A DNA stretch of 64,000 bases from Citrobacter sp. FP75 (GCF_018342065.1 NZ_JAFDOE010000007.1:65350-129349); one strand, 5' to 3'; shown: positions 30,947-40,703, counted from the stretch's first letter. Translations and numbers: made by a program. The notes: generated by a model not told the origin, from the letters alone.

Positions 30947-32875
30947 TTATTCCTCCAGTTGTTGAAGACTGCGGCTGCGAATCTCTTGTTGCAGCTTCTC
31001 GATCACTTCACTTACGTCCAGGCTGCCCAAGTCTTTGCCACGACGGGTACGCACGGCAACTTTGCCTGCTTCTACCTCTTTGTCGCCACAGACCAACATG
31101 TAAGGGACACGACGTAAAGTGTGCTCGCGGATTTTAAAGCCTATCTTCTCATTTCTCAAGTCTGCTTTTACACGAATACCCGCATTTTGTAGTTTCTGCG
31201 TTAATTCGTTGACGTATTCAGACTGCGAATCGGTAATATTCATGACCACAACCTGAACCGGCGCAAGCCAGGTCGGGAAGAAGCCAGCGAACTCTTCAGT
31301 CAGGATACCAATGAAACGTTCCATTGACCCAAGAATTGCGCGGTGAATCATTACCGGCACCTGACGCTCGTTGTTTTCGCCAACATAAGAGGCGCTCAGA
31401 CGAGACGGCAGGGAGAAGTCCAGCTGTACAGTACCGCACTGCCATGCACGATCGAGGCAGTCATACAGGGTAAATTCAATTTTCGGACCGTAGAATGCGC
31501 CTTCACCCAGTTGGAACTCAAACGGGATGTTGTTTTCTTCCAGCGCAACCGCTAAGTCCGCTTCAGCACGGTCCCACATTTCATCGCTACCGATACGTTT
31601 TTCGGGGCGAGTGGACAGTTTGACGACGATTTTCTCGAAGCCAAAAGTGCTATACATATCGTAGACCATACGAATGCAGGCGTTAACTTCATCACGAATC
31701 TGCTCTTCGGTACAGAAGATATGTGCATCATCCTGAGTAAAGCCACGCACACGCATCAGTCCGTGCAGCGCACCTGATGGTTCGTTACGGTGACAGCTAC
31801 CAAACTCAGCCATGCGCAGCGGCAGGTCGCGATAGGATTTCAGACCCTGATTGAAGATCTGAACGTGGCCCGGGCAGTTCATTGGCTTGATGCAGTATTC
31901 ACGGTTCTCTGACGAGGTGGTAAACATCGCATCTTTGTAGTTGTCCCAGTGCCCTGTTTTTTCCCACAGCACACGGTCCATCATGAACGGGCCTTTTACT
32001 TCCTGATACTGGTATTCTTTCAGTTTTGAACGAACGAACACTTCCAGTTCACGGAAAATAGTCCAGCCATCGTTATGCCAGAACACCATACCTGGCGCTT
32101 CTTCCTGCATATGATACAGGTCAAGCTGCTTACCAATTTTACGGTGGTCGCGTTTAGCGGCTTCTTCCAGACGTTGCAGGTAGGCGCTCAGGGCTTTTTT
32201 ATCCGCCCATGCGGTGCCATAAATTCGCTGCAGCATCTTGTTATTGCTGTCGCCGCGCCAGTATGCCCCGGCGGTCTTCATCAGCTTGAAGTGATGGCAG
32301 AAACGCATGTTTGGCACGTGCGGGCCACGGCACATATCGACATATTCTTCATGATGGTACAAGCCGGGCTTATCATCATGAGCAATGTTTTCATCAAGAA
32401 TAGAGACTTTATAGGTCTCGCCACGCTTCACGAAAGTTTCACGCGCTTCGTACCAGCTGACTTTCTTCTTAATGACATCGTAGTTTTTCTCAGCGAGCTC
32501 GTGCATCCGCTTTTCGAGCGCGTCGACGTCTTCCTGGGTTAACGTACGGTCAAGATCGATATCGTAGTAAAAACCGTTATCAACCACCGGTCCGATCGCC
32601 ATTTTGGTGTGCGGCCAGAGTTGTTTGATCGCGTGCCCTAACAGGTGCGCACAGGAGTGACGAATGATCTCCAGACCTTCATCATCTTTGGCGGTGATGA
32701 TGGAGAGCTTCGCATCATGCTCAATCAGATCGGAAGCATCAACCAGCTCACCGTTTACACGGCCAGCAATAGTGGCTTTCGCCAGACCTGGACCGATGTC
32801 CAGCGCAACATCCATGGGACTTACAGCGTGGTCGTAATGGCGTTGGCTGCCATCAGGAAGAGTAATAACAGGCAT
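30947..32875 (-). CDS. thrS: Threonine-tRNA ligase
   Basis: A 642-residue class II synthetase. It has a TGS domain (residues 1-60), the editing domain with the zinc-type HxxxH ([13 protein letters not shown] near 73), catalytic motifs including [10 protein letters not shown] near 332, and a C-terminal anticodon-binding domain. It ends three bases before the infC AUU start, with the infC ribosome site inside its last codons. Its own translation is repressed by ThrRS binding the leader hairpins upstream. Confidence 0.98.
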   Translation of the reverse strand: MPVITLPDGSQRHYDHAVSPMDVALDIGPGLAKATIAGRVNGELVDASDLIEHDAKLSIITAKDDEGLEIIRHSCAHLLGHAIKQLWPHTKMAIGPVVDNGFYYDIDLDRTLTQEDVDALEKRMHELAEKNYDVIKKKVSWYEARETFVKRGETYKVSILDENIAHDDKPGLYHHEEYVDMCRGPHVPNMRFCHHFKLMKTAGAYWRGDSNNKMLQRIYGTAWADKKALSAYLQRLEEAAKRDHRKIGKQLDLYHMQEEAPGMVFWHNDGWTIFRELEVFVRSKLKEYQYQEVKGPFMMDRVLWEKTGHWDNYKDAMFTTSSENREYCIKPMNCPGHVQIFNQGLKSYRDLPLRMAEFGSCHRNEPSGALHGLMRVRGFTQDDAHIFCTEEQIRDEVNACIRMVYDMYSTFGFEKIVVKLSTRPEKRIGSDEMWDRAEADLAVALEENNIPFEFQLGEGAFYGPKIEFTLYDCLDRAWQCGTVQLDFSLPSRLSASYVGENNERQVPVMIHRAILGSMERFIGILTEEFAGFFPTWLAPVQVVVMNITDSQSEYVNELTQKLQNAGIRVKADLRNEKIGFKIREHTLRRVPYMLVCGDKEVEAGKVAVRTRRGKDLGSLDVSEVIEKLQQEIRSRSLQQLEE

Positions 32876-33180
32876 GTTATATCCTTATTTGCAGTGGTGA
32901 CCCACACGTAAGATCACATACAAAGTTTCAATATTTAAAATTATCAAAAAGGTGTGGGCTGATTCCCGCTTCACTCTGCGAAATATGTCACGCATTACCT
33001 GACTGGTAACACCGTAACCTACACCCGCTTTTTGATAACACCGTTTAACAGTGTACACGGCATTAGGATCCGATCAAAGCGACAATCAACGCGGTATCTA
33101 TGATGTAAATCAATTCACTGCCACCCTGACGAATTTGTTACACTTGCATAAAGTCATCTACACTCAGCAGGAAAAGAACA
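32876..33180. other. thrS-yniD intergenic region with thrS leader
   Basis: About 305 bases between divergent thrS and yniD. The left 110 bases are the thrS leader, with the operator at 32897-32917 and a second possible hairpin around 32950-32970. The right half carries the yniD promoter region. No other gene is evident. Confidence 0.65.
32897..32917 (-). promoter_or_regulatory. thrS translational operator (tRNA-Thr anticodon mimic)
   Basis: On the mRNA, GUGAUC and GGGUCAC arms close a loop with UUACGUGU. The CGU in it mimics a tRNA-Thr anticodon. In E. coli this domain 2 hairpin lets ThrRS bind its own messenger and block ribosomes. The stem is conserved here just before the GGAUAU ribosome site. 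Confidence 0.85.
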
Positions 33181-33288
33181 ATGCCAACAAACCGTTTTGC
33201 GAAGAAACACTGGAAGATGGTGGTGATCCTGCTGGTTATTTGTGCGGCAATGCTGATGCTACGTTGGGCAGCGATGATCTGGGGTTAA
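33181..33288 (+). CDS. yniD: Small membrane protein YniD
   Basis: A 35-residue protein too short for ordinary ORF cut-offs. It opens MPTNRFAKKHWKM and continues as a single hydrophobic helix (VVILLVICAAMLML) ending RWAAMIWG. AGGAAAAG lies seven bases before the ATG. It matches the E. coli small inner-membrane protein YniD with few changes. The function is unknown. A 100-codon open frame overlapping it in another frame (33051-33353) shows no such similarity. Confidence 0.9.
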   Translation: MPTNRFAKKHWKMVVILLVICAAMLMLRWAAMIWG

Positions 33289-33420
33289 AATACTGGCCCT
33301 CTGTTCTGGTTCCATTGTATTTATCAATTAAATCGAATTCGTCTGAAAAATAGCGTGTTATTGATAAGTATTAAAAATAAAACACAGATTAAATATTAAA
33401 AAACCTTAACGTTAATAGAT

Positions 33421-33449
33421 AAAAGCCGGGCCAATTATTTGACCCGGTT
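33421..33449 (-). terminator. Terminator downstream of ydiY
   Basis: On the minus strand CCGGG and CCCGG arms flank a 12-base loop and are followed by CUUUUAU. It begins soon after the ydiY stop and probably ends its transcript. Confidence 0.65.
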
Positions 33450-33454
33450 TGTCA

Positions 33455-34213
33455 TTACATCCGATAGCCGAGTGAAACTGTTGTGCGACGATCGGTATGT
33501 TCCGGCGCAGTTGCCGGTGGTTCTGAGTTCCAGGTGACGTTGTAAGCCACCTTCAACCCAAAGTGTTCGTTGATGGCAACGTTTAAGGCCGTTTCAGAGT
33601 TAAGCGTTGTATCGTCAGCACCGAACACCGACACACCCTGTGTGAATTTGGTGGTGTCCGTCATCTGCCACGCATAAGCACCAGAAGCATAGCCCAGCGG
33701 CTGCGTTTCGGTTGTGCCATCGGTGTGTTCATCATAGCGTACACCCGGACCGAATTCGAAACGGAAGCTGTGCACCGGCCCGTTGAGGAACTGACGACCA
33801 TAACCTGCGGTCAGCACGTCGCGCTCGCGATAGCCGTTGTAACGATCGGTTAACCAACTGGCCTGCCCGAAGAGGTAATCATAATCGGTCATGTTGAAAC
33901 GACTACGGCCACCTACGGCGTATTTCTCCGAAGATCGTTCATCGTTCGAGGAGGTATTGCTGGCATTGCCCCACAGAGACCACGCAGTGGTTTCACCGTA
34001 CCAGGTCATAGTGGTATCTGCGGTTAAAGAAGAACTTTTTGTGTTGCCTGACTGGGCGAGGTATCCCGCGTTCAGGTTACCTTCAAAGGGTTTTTTCGCG
34101 CTGGAGGGGTCATCCATGACAGTAAAAACGGAATCATCGGCGGCGGCATGCATTGACGCAAACACGCCCCCCATCAGCACGAATGCTGCGGGTACTGTCT
34201 TCAAAAGCTTCAT
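33455..34213 (-). CDS. ydiY: Acid-inducible outer-membrane protein YdiY (DUF481)
   Basis: A 252-residue DUF481 protein with a signal peptide cut near MHAAA (about residue 25). The mature part shows repeated amphipathic beta strands with aromatic ends and finishes TTVSLGYRM, fitting a small outer-membrane barrel. It is nearly identical in layout to E. coli YdiY, reported to be induced by acid. The function is otherwise unknown. It is divergent from pfkB. Confidence 0.9.
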   Translation of the reverse strand: MKLLKTVPAAFVLMGGVFASMHAAADDSVFTVMDDPSSAKKPFEGNLNAGYLAQSGNTKSSSLTADTTMTWYGETTAWSLWGNASNTSSNDERSSEKYAVGGRSRFNMTDYDYLFGQASWLTDRYNGYRERDVLTAGYGRQFLNGPVHSFRFEFGPGVRYDEHTDGTTETQPLGYASGAYAWQMTDTTKFTQGVSVFGADDTTLNSETALNVAINEHFGLKVAYNVTWNSEPPATAPEHTDRRTTVSLGYRM

Positions 34214-34358
34214 TTATAAAGAGTCCGTACAACAAAAAAAGAGACCATTACGGTCTCGGAAACTTTCATATGGATCAATGACAAAAGACCCCTGAAAGGT
34301 AACAAATTATAAAAAGACTCGAATAACATAGCAATGAATTCTTATTTCATTTTTTGAA

Positions 34359-34372
34359 TAAGAGCGCTCTTA
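34359..34372. promoter_or_regulatory. 14-bp palindrome between ydiY and pfkB
   Basis: TAAGAGCGCTCTTA is a perfect palindrome midway between the divergent starts of ydiY and pfkB. It could be an operator for either gene. I cannot assign a regulator. Confidence 0.4.
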
Positions 34373-34500
34373 AATCGTAATTTTATTTATATATCTTTCC
34401 CGGAATAATTTTAAATAAAGATGCGAGAAATCATGTTGTTAATTACTTCACTTTCGCCACGTTCAGTGCCAGACTGGAGACAGCCTAACAGGAGATAAAG

Positions 34501-35430
34501 ATGGTACGTATCTATACGTTAACACTTGCGCCCTCTCTCGATAGCGCAACAATCACCCCACAAATCTACCCCGAAGGTAAACTTCGCTGCACCGCGCCAA
34601 TTTTTGAACCTGGCGGTGGTGGTATCAACGTGGCGCGCGCCATTGCCCATCTTGGCGGTAACGCAACGGCTATTTTCCCGGCAGGCGGCGCCACCGGGGA
34701 ACATCTGGTGTCATTACTCGCCGATGAAAATGTCCCGGTTGCAACCATAGAAGCCAAAGACTGGACCCGGCAAAATCTTCATGTTCACGTTGAGTCCAGC
34801 GGCGAGCAGTATCGATTCGTCATGCCAGGGGCTGCACTCACAGATGACGAGTTCCACCAACTACAGGATCAGGTGCTGGAAATTGAATCAGGCGCACTGC
34901 TGGTGATCAGTGGCAGTCTGCCGCCTGGCGTGAAGCTTGAAAAACTCACCCAGCTCATTACGACGGCACAAAAGCAGGGCATCCGCTGCATTGTGGATAG
35001 CTCGGGTGACGCGTTAGCTGCTGCATTAGCCCTCGGCAATATCGAATTGGTTAAACCCAACCTCAAAGAACTCAGTGCGCTGGTTAACCGCGAACTCACG
35101 CAGCCTGATGACGTCCGTAAAGCCGCTGAGGAAATTGTGCACAGTGGTAAAGCGCAGCGTGTTGTCGTCTCGCTGGGGCCGCAAGGCGCATTGGGCGTTG
35201 ACAGTGAATCCTGCGTCCAGGTCGTGCCACCGCCGGTAAAAAGCCAAAGTACCGTCGGCGCGGGTGACAGTATGGTCGGCGCGATGACGCTGAAACTGGC
35301 ACAGAATGCGCCGTTTGAAGATATTGTTCGTTTCGGCGTAGCGGCAGGCAGCGCGGCGACCCTCAACCAGGGTACACGTTTGTGCTCGCAGGACGATACG
35401 CAAAAAATATACGCATATCTTTCGCGGTAA
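34501..35430 (+). CDS. pfkB: 6-phosphofructokinase II
   Basis: A 309-residue ribokinase-family kinase that phosphorylates fructose 6-phosphate with ATP in glycolysis (minor isoenzyme). The N-terminal GGGGINVARAIAHLGG is near residue 39, and the C-terminal TVGAGDSMVGAM near 251 holds the catalytic aspartate of the GAGD motif. AGGAGAT precedes the start. A GC hairpin with T-run follows the gene at 35438-35460. Confidence 0.96.
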   Translation: MVRIYTLTLAPSLDSATITPQIYPEGKLRCTAPIFEPGGGGINVARAIAHLGGNATAIFPAGGATGEHLVSLLADENVPVATIEAKDWTRQNLHVHVESSGEQYRFVMPGAALTDDEFHQLQDQVLEIESGALLVISGSLPPGVKLEKLTQLITTAQKQGIRCIVDSSGDALAAALALGNIELVKPNLKELSALVNRELTQPDDVRKAAEEIVHSGKAQRVVVSLGPQGALGVDSESCVQVVPPPVKSQSTVGAGDSMVGAMTLKLAQNAPFEDIVRFGVAAGSAATLNQGTRLCSQDDTQKIYAYLSR

Positions 35431-35693
35431 TGCCCTCTCCCCCTTACGTCAGGGGGATTTACCATCAAAACTATCGACATATGTATTATGCGTCTATGCT
35501 GAAAAATCACGTGATAACAAAGAAGTGGATCATGTGAGCCCAACATTGCTGTACCCAGGCGGGGTGTGGAATAGCAACAAACATTATGTGCCTTTCCGGC
35601 GATGACGCGTCTACGGTGTGCGTCAGTTCGTGTTTTTTTACCGCATTCTTGCGCTAACCTTATGATCTGGCAGATAACATGGGGAGAGACATC
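35431..35693. other. pfkB-yniA intergenic region
   Basis: Here E. coli K-12 carries ydiZ; no such frame exists in this DNA. The interval holds the pfkB terminator (TCCCCCT at 35438 with AGGGGGA at 35451) and a second hairpin, TGACGC at 35603 with GCGTCA at 35620, followed by a run of seven T at about 35632. The second one could be a terminator for a short untranslated RNA or the promoter-proximal part of yniA. Confidence 0.5.
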
Positions 35694-36554
35694 ATGTGGC
35701 AGGCTATCAGTCGTCTTTTAAGCGAGCAACTCGGTGAAAGCGAAATCGAACTGCGTAATGAACTGCCCGGCGGTGAGATCCACGCCGCATGGCATTTACG
35801 CTATGCGGGGCGTGATTTTTTCGTCAAATGTGATGAAAGGGAACTGTTAACCGGCTTTACGGCAGAAGCCGACCAGCTGGAATTGCTTTCCCGGAGCAAT
35901 ACCGTTTCAGTCCCCAAAGTCTGGGCGGTCGGTGCAGACAGAGACTACAGTTTTCTGGTGATGGATTTCCTCCCTCCTCGTCCCCTTGATGCCCACAACG
36001 CCTTTATTCTCGGACAACAGCTCGCACACCTTCACGAATGGAGCGATCAACCGCAGTTCGGTCTCGACTTCGATAATGCGCTCTCCACCACGCCGCAACC
36101 CAATACCTGGCAGCGTCGGTGGTCAACCTTTTTTGCGGAACAGCGCATTGGCTGGCAGCTGGAACTCGCCGCCGAAAAAGGGATCGCGTTTGGCAATATT
36201 GACGCCATAGTCGAGCATGTTCAGCAGCGTCTTTCTTCACACCAGCCACAGCCCTCTCTGCTGCATGGCGACCTGTGGTCGGGTAACTGCGCCCTCGGGC
36301 CGAACGGTCCCTACATCTTTGACCCCGCCTGTTATTGGGGCGACAGAGAGTGCGACCTGGCGATGCTGCCGTTACATACCGATCAACCACCGCAAATTTA
36401 TGACGGCTATCAGTCGGTCTCACCACTCCCGTTGGATTTTCTCGACAGGCAGCCTGTCTATCAGCTTTACACGCTGCTTAATCGGGCGATTCTGTTCGGG
36501 GGACAACATCTGGTGGTGGCGCAGAAAGCAATGGACAGGATACTGGCGGCTTAA
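35694..36554 (+). CDS. yniA: Fructosamine kinase family protein YniA
   Basis: A 286-residue aminoglycoside-phosphotransferase-fold kinase. The phosphate-transfer motif LLHGDLWSGNCAL is near residue 192, and the metal-binding FDPACYWGDRECDLAML follows. Fructosamine kinases phosphorylate sugar amines and so help strip glycation; the true substrate of YniA is unsettled. I chose the ATG at 35694 (MWQAISRLLS), the E. coli start, preceded by GGGGAGAG. Confidence 0.92.
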   Translation: MWQAISRLLSEQLGESEIELRNELPGGEIHAAWHLRYAGRDFFVKCDERELLTGFTAEADQLELLSRSNTVSVPKVWAVGADRDYSFLVMDFLPPRPLDAHNAFILGQQLAHLHEWSDQPQFGLDFDNALSTTPQPNTWQRRWSTFFAEQRIGWQLELAAEKGIAFGNIDAIVEHVQQRLSSHQPQPSLLHGDLWSGNCALGPNGPYIFDPACYWGDRECDLAMLPLHTDQPPQIYDGYQSVSPLPLDFLDRQPVYQLYTLLNRAILFGGQHLVVAQKAMDRILAA

Positions 36555-36622
36555 CGTATCGATATCGAATGTGTTTTGCTTAGCAGGCCCGCCGCTTCTG
36601 CGCGGGCCTGCTAATGCAGCAC

Positions 36623-37159
36623 TTACAAAAAGCCCAGCAGCGAAAAGAAGAAATAGCCGATCGCGATGACAATCACCGGCAAAATATAGAGCGGAAATAT
36701 TTGCAAGAAGATCGTATGGTGCGGCACGACAATACGCGACTCAATTTGCTCGCGCGACAGCCCGTCGCTGCCCTTCGCCTGCTCCAGAATCAGCTGATCT
36801 TCAACACCTTCGCGTAAAAAACGAGCCTGGCGGCTCATGCGAGCGCCAGAATCCTGTAGCGCCAGACCGATAAAAATAAGAATAAAAATCAGCCAAAAGA
36901 CTAAATTTAGTCCACTTTGAAAATCTGGCGTCGGTGAGTTGTACCAAAACAGGTTAAGAAATGGCGTGTTCACCCGCATCATGTCAATCATCACGTGGGC
37001 AAAATCGAGCATGACCGCGTTAATCCCCTCCTGCTTTTCACTGTGCGCATACATAAACTTCAGTACTGAAACCAGCGTTGAAACCAGCGCCGGGATGAAA
37101 ATCACCCATCCCACCAGCCTTTTCAAGACAGCAATGCGTCCAGCTTGTTGATACGTCAT
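36623..37159 (-). CDS. yniB: Inner-membrane protein YniB
   Basis: A 178-residue protein with three or four hydrophobic segments (near residues 12-32, 80-100 and 155-175) and a basic middle part. It matches E. coli YniB, whose function is unknown. I chose the ATG at 37159 (MTYQQAGRIAVLK), where the K-12 protein starts; nine upstream codons are optional. It is divergent from hxpB. Confidence 0.88.
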   Translation of the reverse strand: MTYQQAGRIAVLKRLVGWVIFIPALVSTLVSVLKFMYAHSEKQEGINAVMLDFAHVMIDMMRVNTPFLNLFWYNSPTPDFQSGLNLVFWLIFILIFIGLALQDSGARMSRQARFLREGVEDQLILEQAKGSDGLSREQIESRIVVPHHTIFLQIFPLYILPVIVIAIGYFFFSLLGFL

Positions 37160-37329
37160 GAGTTCCCCTTGATAAAGACGCGTCATTTTGGCCTAAGTTT
37201 ACCCGTTGATAACCATTTTCGCCTGATCTTTAAAGGCGGTATAATCAAGGATTAACCATAATGAACGCTGAGAGCCGGTTCAGGCTGGTTCTTAAACCCT
37301 GCTATTTCATGTTCAAAGGAGAGGTTGTG

Positions 37330-37998
37330 ATGTCAACCCCGCGTCAAATTCTTGCTGCAATTTTCGATATGGATGGATTACTGGTCGATTCTGAACCGCT
37401 CTGGGATCGGGCTGAACTGGACGTGATCGCAAGTTTAGGCGTAGATATCACCCGCCGCCATGAACTACCGGATACGCTGGGGCTGCGTATCGATATGGTT
37501 GTTGATCTGTGGTTCGCCCACCAACCGTGGAGCGGCCCTTCTCGCCAGGAAGTTATCGATCTCATTATCGCCCGCGCTATCGCCCTGGTTGAAGAAACGA
37601 AACCGCTGTTACCCGGCGTTCGTGAAGCCGTAGCACTGTGCAAATCACAGGGCATGCTGGTAGGTCTGGCATCGGCCTCACCGCTGCACATGCTGGAAAA
37701 AGTGCTGACGATGTTTGATCTCCGTGACAGCTTCGACGCGCTGGCCTCTGCGGAAAAATTGCCCTTCAGCAAACCCCACCCTCAGGTCTACCTCGACTGT
37801 GCGGCAAAACTGGGCGTGGATCCGTTATCCTGCGTGGCGCTGGAGGACTCTGTTAACGGTATGATTGCCTCTAAAGCGGCTCGCATGCGCTCTATCGTTG
37901 TGCCTGCACATGAGAATCAGGACGATCCTCGCTTTGTTCTCGCCGACATTAAACTGACCTCGCTGACCGAACTCACCGTCGCGCATCTGCGCGGATAA
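37330..37998 (+). CDS. hxpB: Hexitol phosphatase B / 2-deoxyglucose-6-phosphatase
   Basis: A 222-residue HAD-superfamily phosphatase (YniC). The DxD nucleophile pair is Asp13 and Asp15 in IFDMDGLLVDSEP. Motif II SASPLHML and motif III/IV KPHPQVYLDCAAKLG with ALEDSVNG follow. It removes phosphate from sugar and hexitol phosphates such as 2-deoxyglucose 6-phosphate and sorbitol phosphate. AAAGGAGAGG supports the ATG at 37330. Confidence 0.93.
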   Translation: MSTPRQILAAIFDMDGLLVDSEPLWDRAELDVIASLGVDITRRHELPDTLGLRIDMVVDLWFAHQPWSGPSRQEVIDLIIARAIALVEETKPLLPGVREAVALCKSQGMLVGLASASPLHMLEKVLTMFDLRDSFDALASAEKLPFSKPHPQVYLDCAAKLGVDPLSCVALEDSVNGMIASKAARMRSIVVPAHENQDDPRFVLADIKLTSLTELTVAHLRG

Positions 37999-38059
37999 TC
38001 GCGTATTTGTGACAAAGGGTTACAACGTCACCTCTTCCGCCTACTGTATAAAACCCCTA

Positions 38060-38079
38060 TACTGTATGAATTGACAGTT
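38060..38079 (+). promoter_or_regulatory. LexA box of ydjM
   Basis: CTGT-8-ACAG at 38062-38077 is a perfect SOS box. A weaker CTGT-like half site lies about 20 bases upstream. It stands 15 bases before the ydjM start, as in E. coli, where ydjM is SOS-induced. Confidence 0.9.
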
Positions 38080-38093
38080 TATTGGGTTTTATC

Positions 38094-38681
38094 ATGACGG
38101 CGGAAGGCCACCTTCTTTTTTCTATTGCCTGTGCGGTATTTGCCAAAAATGCCGAGCTGACGCCCGTTCTTGCGCAGGGTGACTGGTGGCATATTGTTCC
38201 TTCAGCCATTTTAACGTGTCTGCTGCCCGATATTGATCACCCTAAATCTTTGCTTGGGCAGCGTCTGAAGTGGATATCAAAACCCATTGCCCGGGCATTT
38301 GGTCATCGCGGGTTTACCCATAGCCTGTTGGCGGTCTTTGCCCTGCTGGCCACGTTTTACCTGAAAGTCCCGGATACCTGGATAATTCCGGCTGATGCCT
38401 TACAAGGTATGGTACTTGGTTATCTCAGCCACATTCTGGCCGACATGCTCACACCCGCAGGCGTTCCCCTGCTTTGGCCCTGTCGCTGGCGTTTTCGTCT
38501 ACCAATTCTCGTACCGCAAAAAGGCAACCAGTTGGAGAGATTCCTGTGCATGGCGCTGTTCGCGTGGGCTATCTGGATGCCGCAGACCGTACAAGAGAAC
38601 AGCGCAGTGCGCTGGTCATCACAAATGATCAATACGCTGCAAATGCAGTTTAATCGTTTCATAACGCACCAGGCTGATTAA
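38094..38681 (+). CDS. ydjM: LexA-regulated inner-membrane protein YdjM
   Basis: A 195-residue membrane protein of the DUF457 metal-dependent hydrolase-like family. It has His and Asp motifs LPDIDHPKS near residue 44 and HRGFTHSLLAV near 75, with several hydrophobic helices. The SOS box directly upstream marks it as damage-inducible. Its biochemical activity is not known. I chose the ATG at 38094, as in E. coli; a TTG four codons upstream overlaps the operator end. Confidence 0.92.
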   Translation: MTAEGHLLFSIACAVFAKNAELTPVLAQGDWWHIVPSAILTCLLPDIDHPKSLLGQRLKWISKPIARAFGHRGFTHSLLAVFALLATFYLKVPDTWIIPADALQGMVLGYLSHILADMLTPAGVPLLWPCRWRFRLPILVPQKGNQLERFLCMALFAWAIWMPQTVQENSAVRWSSQMINTLQMQFNRFITHQAD

Positions 38682-38816
38682 GAAATCAGCCAAAATGTCA
38701 TTTTTGGTATAAACAATTCCATTTGAATATAAGAGGCACGTCACAGTTCTGCTAATCTTGCGCCAACAGAATCACTGTAGTTCGGTGATACATAAAAAAA
38801 GATCAGGAGAACGGGG

Positions 38817-40208
38817 ATGAACTTTCCATTAATCGCGAACATTATCGTGTTCGTTGTACTGCTATTCGTGCTGGCGCAAGCCCGTCACAAACAGTGGAGT
38901 CTGGCAAAAAAAGTACTGGTCGGTCTGGTCATGGGTGTGGTGTTTGGTCTTGCCCTGCACACCATTTATGGCTCCGACAGCCAGGTTCTTAAAGATTCAG
39001 TACAGTGGTTCAACATCGTCGGCAACGGCTATGTGCAACTGCTGCAAATGATCGTCATGCCGCTGGTCTTTGCCTCTATCCTTAGCGCCGTGGCGCGTCT
39101 GCACAACGCCTCTCAGTTGGGGAAAATTAGTTTTCTGACCATCGGGACGTTGCTGTTTACTACGCTTATTGCCGCACTGGTCGGGGTGCTGGTCACTAAC
39201 CTGTTCGGCCTGACGGCGGATGGGCTGGTACAGGGTGGCGCTGAAACAGCGCGTCTGAACGCCATTGAAACCAATTACGTTGGCAAAGTTGCCGATCTTA
39301 GCGTTCCGCAGCTGGTGCTGTCGTTTATCCCGAAAAACCCGTTTGCCGATCTGACCGGTGCTAACCCGACCTCAATTATCAGCGTCGTTATCTTCGCCGC
39401 CTTCCTCGGCGTCGCAGCACTGAAACTGCTGAAAGATGATGCACCGAAAGGCGAGCGCGTATTAACCGCTATCGATACCCTGCAAAGCTGGGTAATGAAG
39501 CTGGTTCGCCTGGTAATGCAGCTGACGCCGTACGGTGTTCTGGCACTGATGACCAAAGTCGTTGCCGGCTCCAACCTGCAGGACATCATTAAGCTGGGCA
39601 GCTTTGTCGTGGCCTCGTATCTCGGTCTGGGCATTATGTTCGTGGTGCACGGTATTCTGCTGGGTATTAACGGCGTTAGCCCGCTGAAGTACTTCCGTAA
39701 AGTCTGGCCGGTGCTGACGTTTGCCTTCACCAGCCGCTCCAGCGCTGCGTCTATTCCGCTAAACGTGGAAGCGCAAACCCGTCGTCTGGGTGTACCGGAG
39801 TCCATTGCCAGCTTTGCCGCCTCTTTTGGCGCCACGATTGGTCAAAACGGTTGTGCGGGTCTGTACCCGGCAATGCTGGCAGTGATGGTCGCGCCGACCG
39901 TGGGTATTAACCCACTCGACCCGATGTGGATTGCGACGCTGGTCGGTATTGTTACCGTCAGCTCCGCTGGTGTAGCTGGCGTGGGCGGTGGTGCGACGTT
40001 TGCCGCGCTGATCGTACTGCCTGCGATGGGTCTGCCGGTAACACTGGTTGCCCTGTTGATCTCCGTGGAACCGTTGATCGATATGGGTCGTACCGCGTTG
40101 AACGTTAGCGGCTCCATGACCGCCGGTACGCTGACCAGCCAGTGGCTGAAGCAAACCGACAAAACGATTCTGGACAGTGACGATAATGCCGAACTGGCGC
40201 ATCGCTAA
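38817..40208 (+). CDS. tcyP: L-cystine:sodium/proton symporter TcyP
   Basis: A 463-residue DAACS-family secondary transporter (YdjN) with about eight or nine membrane helices. Family blocks seen are [18 protein letters not shown] near residue 75 and the substrate-site region around TSRSSASIPLN and [11 protein letters not shown] near 300-345. It takes up L-cystine and so supports sulfur supply. CAGGAGAA precedes the start. A strong bidirectional terminator follows. Confidence 0.94.
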   Translation: MNFPLIANIIVFVVLLFVLAQARHKQWSLAKKVLVGLVMGVVFGLALHTIYGSDSQVLKDSVQWFNIVGNGYVQLLQMIVMPLVFASILSAVARLHNASQLGKISFLTIGTLLFTTLIAALVGVLVTNLFGLTADGLVQGGAETARLNAIETNYVGKVADLSVPQLVLSFIPKNPFADLTGANPTSIISVVIFAAFLGVAALKLLKDDAPKGERVLTAIDTLQSWVMKLVRLVMQLTPYGVLALMTKVVAGSNLQDIIKLGSFVVASYLGLGIMFVVHGILLGINGVSPLKYFRKVWPVLTFAFTSRSSAASIPLNVEAQTRRLGVPESIASFAASFGATIGQNGCAGLYPAMLAVMVAPTVGINPLDPMWIATLVGIVTVSSAGVAGVGGGATFAALIVLPAMGLPVTLVALLISVEPLIDMGRTALNVSGSMTAGTLTSQWLKQTDKTILDSDDNAELAHR

Positions 40209-40226
40209 ACTCGTTTCCTGAAACGT

Positions 40227-40264
40227 AAAAAACCGCCGGTGCGTCATGCCCGGCGGTTTTTTTA
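40227..40264. terminator. Bidirectional terminator between tcyP and cedA
   Basis: AACCGCCGG (40231-40239) and CCGGCGGTT (40250-40258) form a perfect 9-base stem flanked by A-run and T-run, serving the two convergent genes. Confidence 0.92.
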
Positions 40265-40271
40265 TATCCTG

Positions 40272-40511
40272 CTAATCGCCCAGTTCATTTTCCTGACGGA
40301 CCTGGTTGGCCCAGCGCTGCGCCGCCTCCGGAACCGTAAACACAGGCGAACGTTGAAATGCCTCACCCAGCAGAACAAAAGCGACATATTTTCCGCGCAG
40401 TATCCATACATCACGAAACGCATCCATTTTTATCGCATGCTCTGGCGGCGCGGGCTCCACACGCGGGACGTAGCTGATAACCTTGCGATTTTGTTGGCGA
40501 AGAGGTTTCAT
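40272..40511 (-). CDS. cedA: Cell division activator CedA
   Basis: A 79-residue protein nearly identical to E. coli CedA (MKPLRQQNRKVISYVPR at the start, PESAQRWANQ-like end reading PEAAQRWANQ). CedA binds DNA and RNA polymerase and promotes division after over-replication. It is followed upstream by chbG's end; the K-12 neighbours ydjO and katE are absent on the two sides. Confidence 0.93.
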   Translation of the reverse strand: MKPLRQQNRKVISYVPRVEPAPPEHAIKMDAFRDVWILRGKYVAFVLLGEAFQRSPVFTVPEAAQRWANQVRQENELGD

Positions 40512-40665
40512 AATCAGTTATTTCACTAAAGACAAATTCTAAAAAACAGAAAAACGCTATCTTAGCTGATTTTACCCATGGACGGTGCAAAAACAGTGTA
40601 TTCGTGAAGTGAATAACTATAACGGAGATCGCTGGCAGGTTGCAGAACAGTCCATAATATGGACA

Positions 40666-40697
40666 AAAAAATGCGGCGCATTTACGCGCCGCAAACT
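40666..40697 (-). terminator. Terminator of the chb operon
   Basis: GCGGCGC (40673-40679) and GCGCCGC (40686-40692) form a 7-base stem. On the minus strand it is followed by a run of seven U. It begins about a dozen bases past the chbG stop. Confidence 0.9.
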
Positions 40698-40703
40698 CAG
40701 GAA

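Noticed and set aside
33051..33353. 100-codon open frame across the yniD locus
   Set aside because: It overlaps yniD in another frame, has no ribosome site at its start and no familiar pattern. The yniD frame explains the conservation.
39759..40247. 162-codon minus-strand frame inside tcyP
   Set aside because: Rich in Gln, Arg and His as typical antisense shadows. It also runs into the terminator region.
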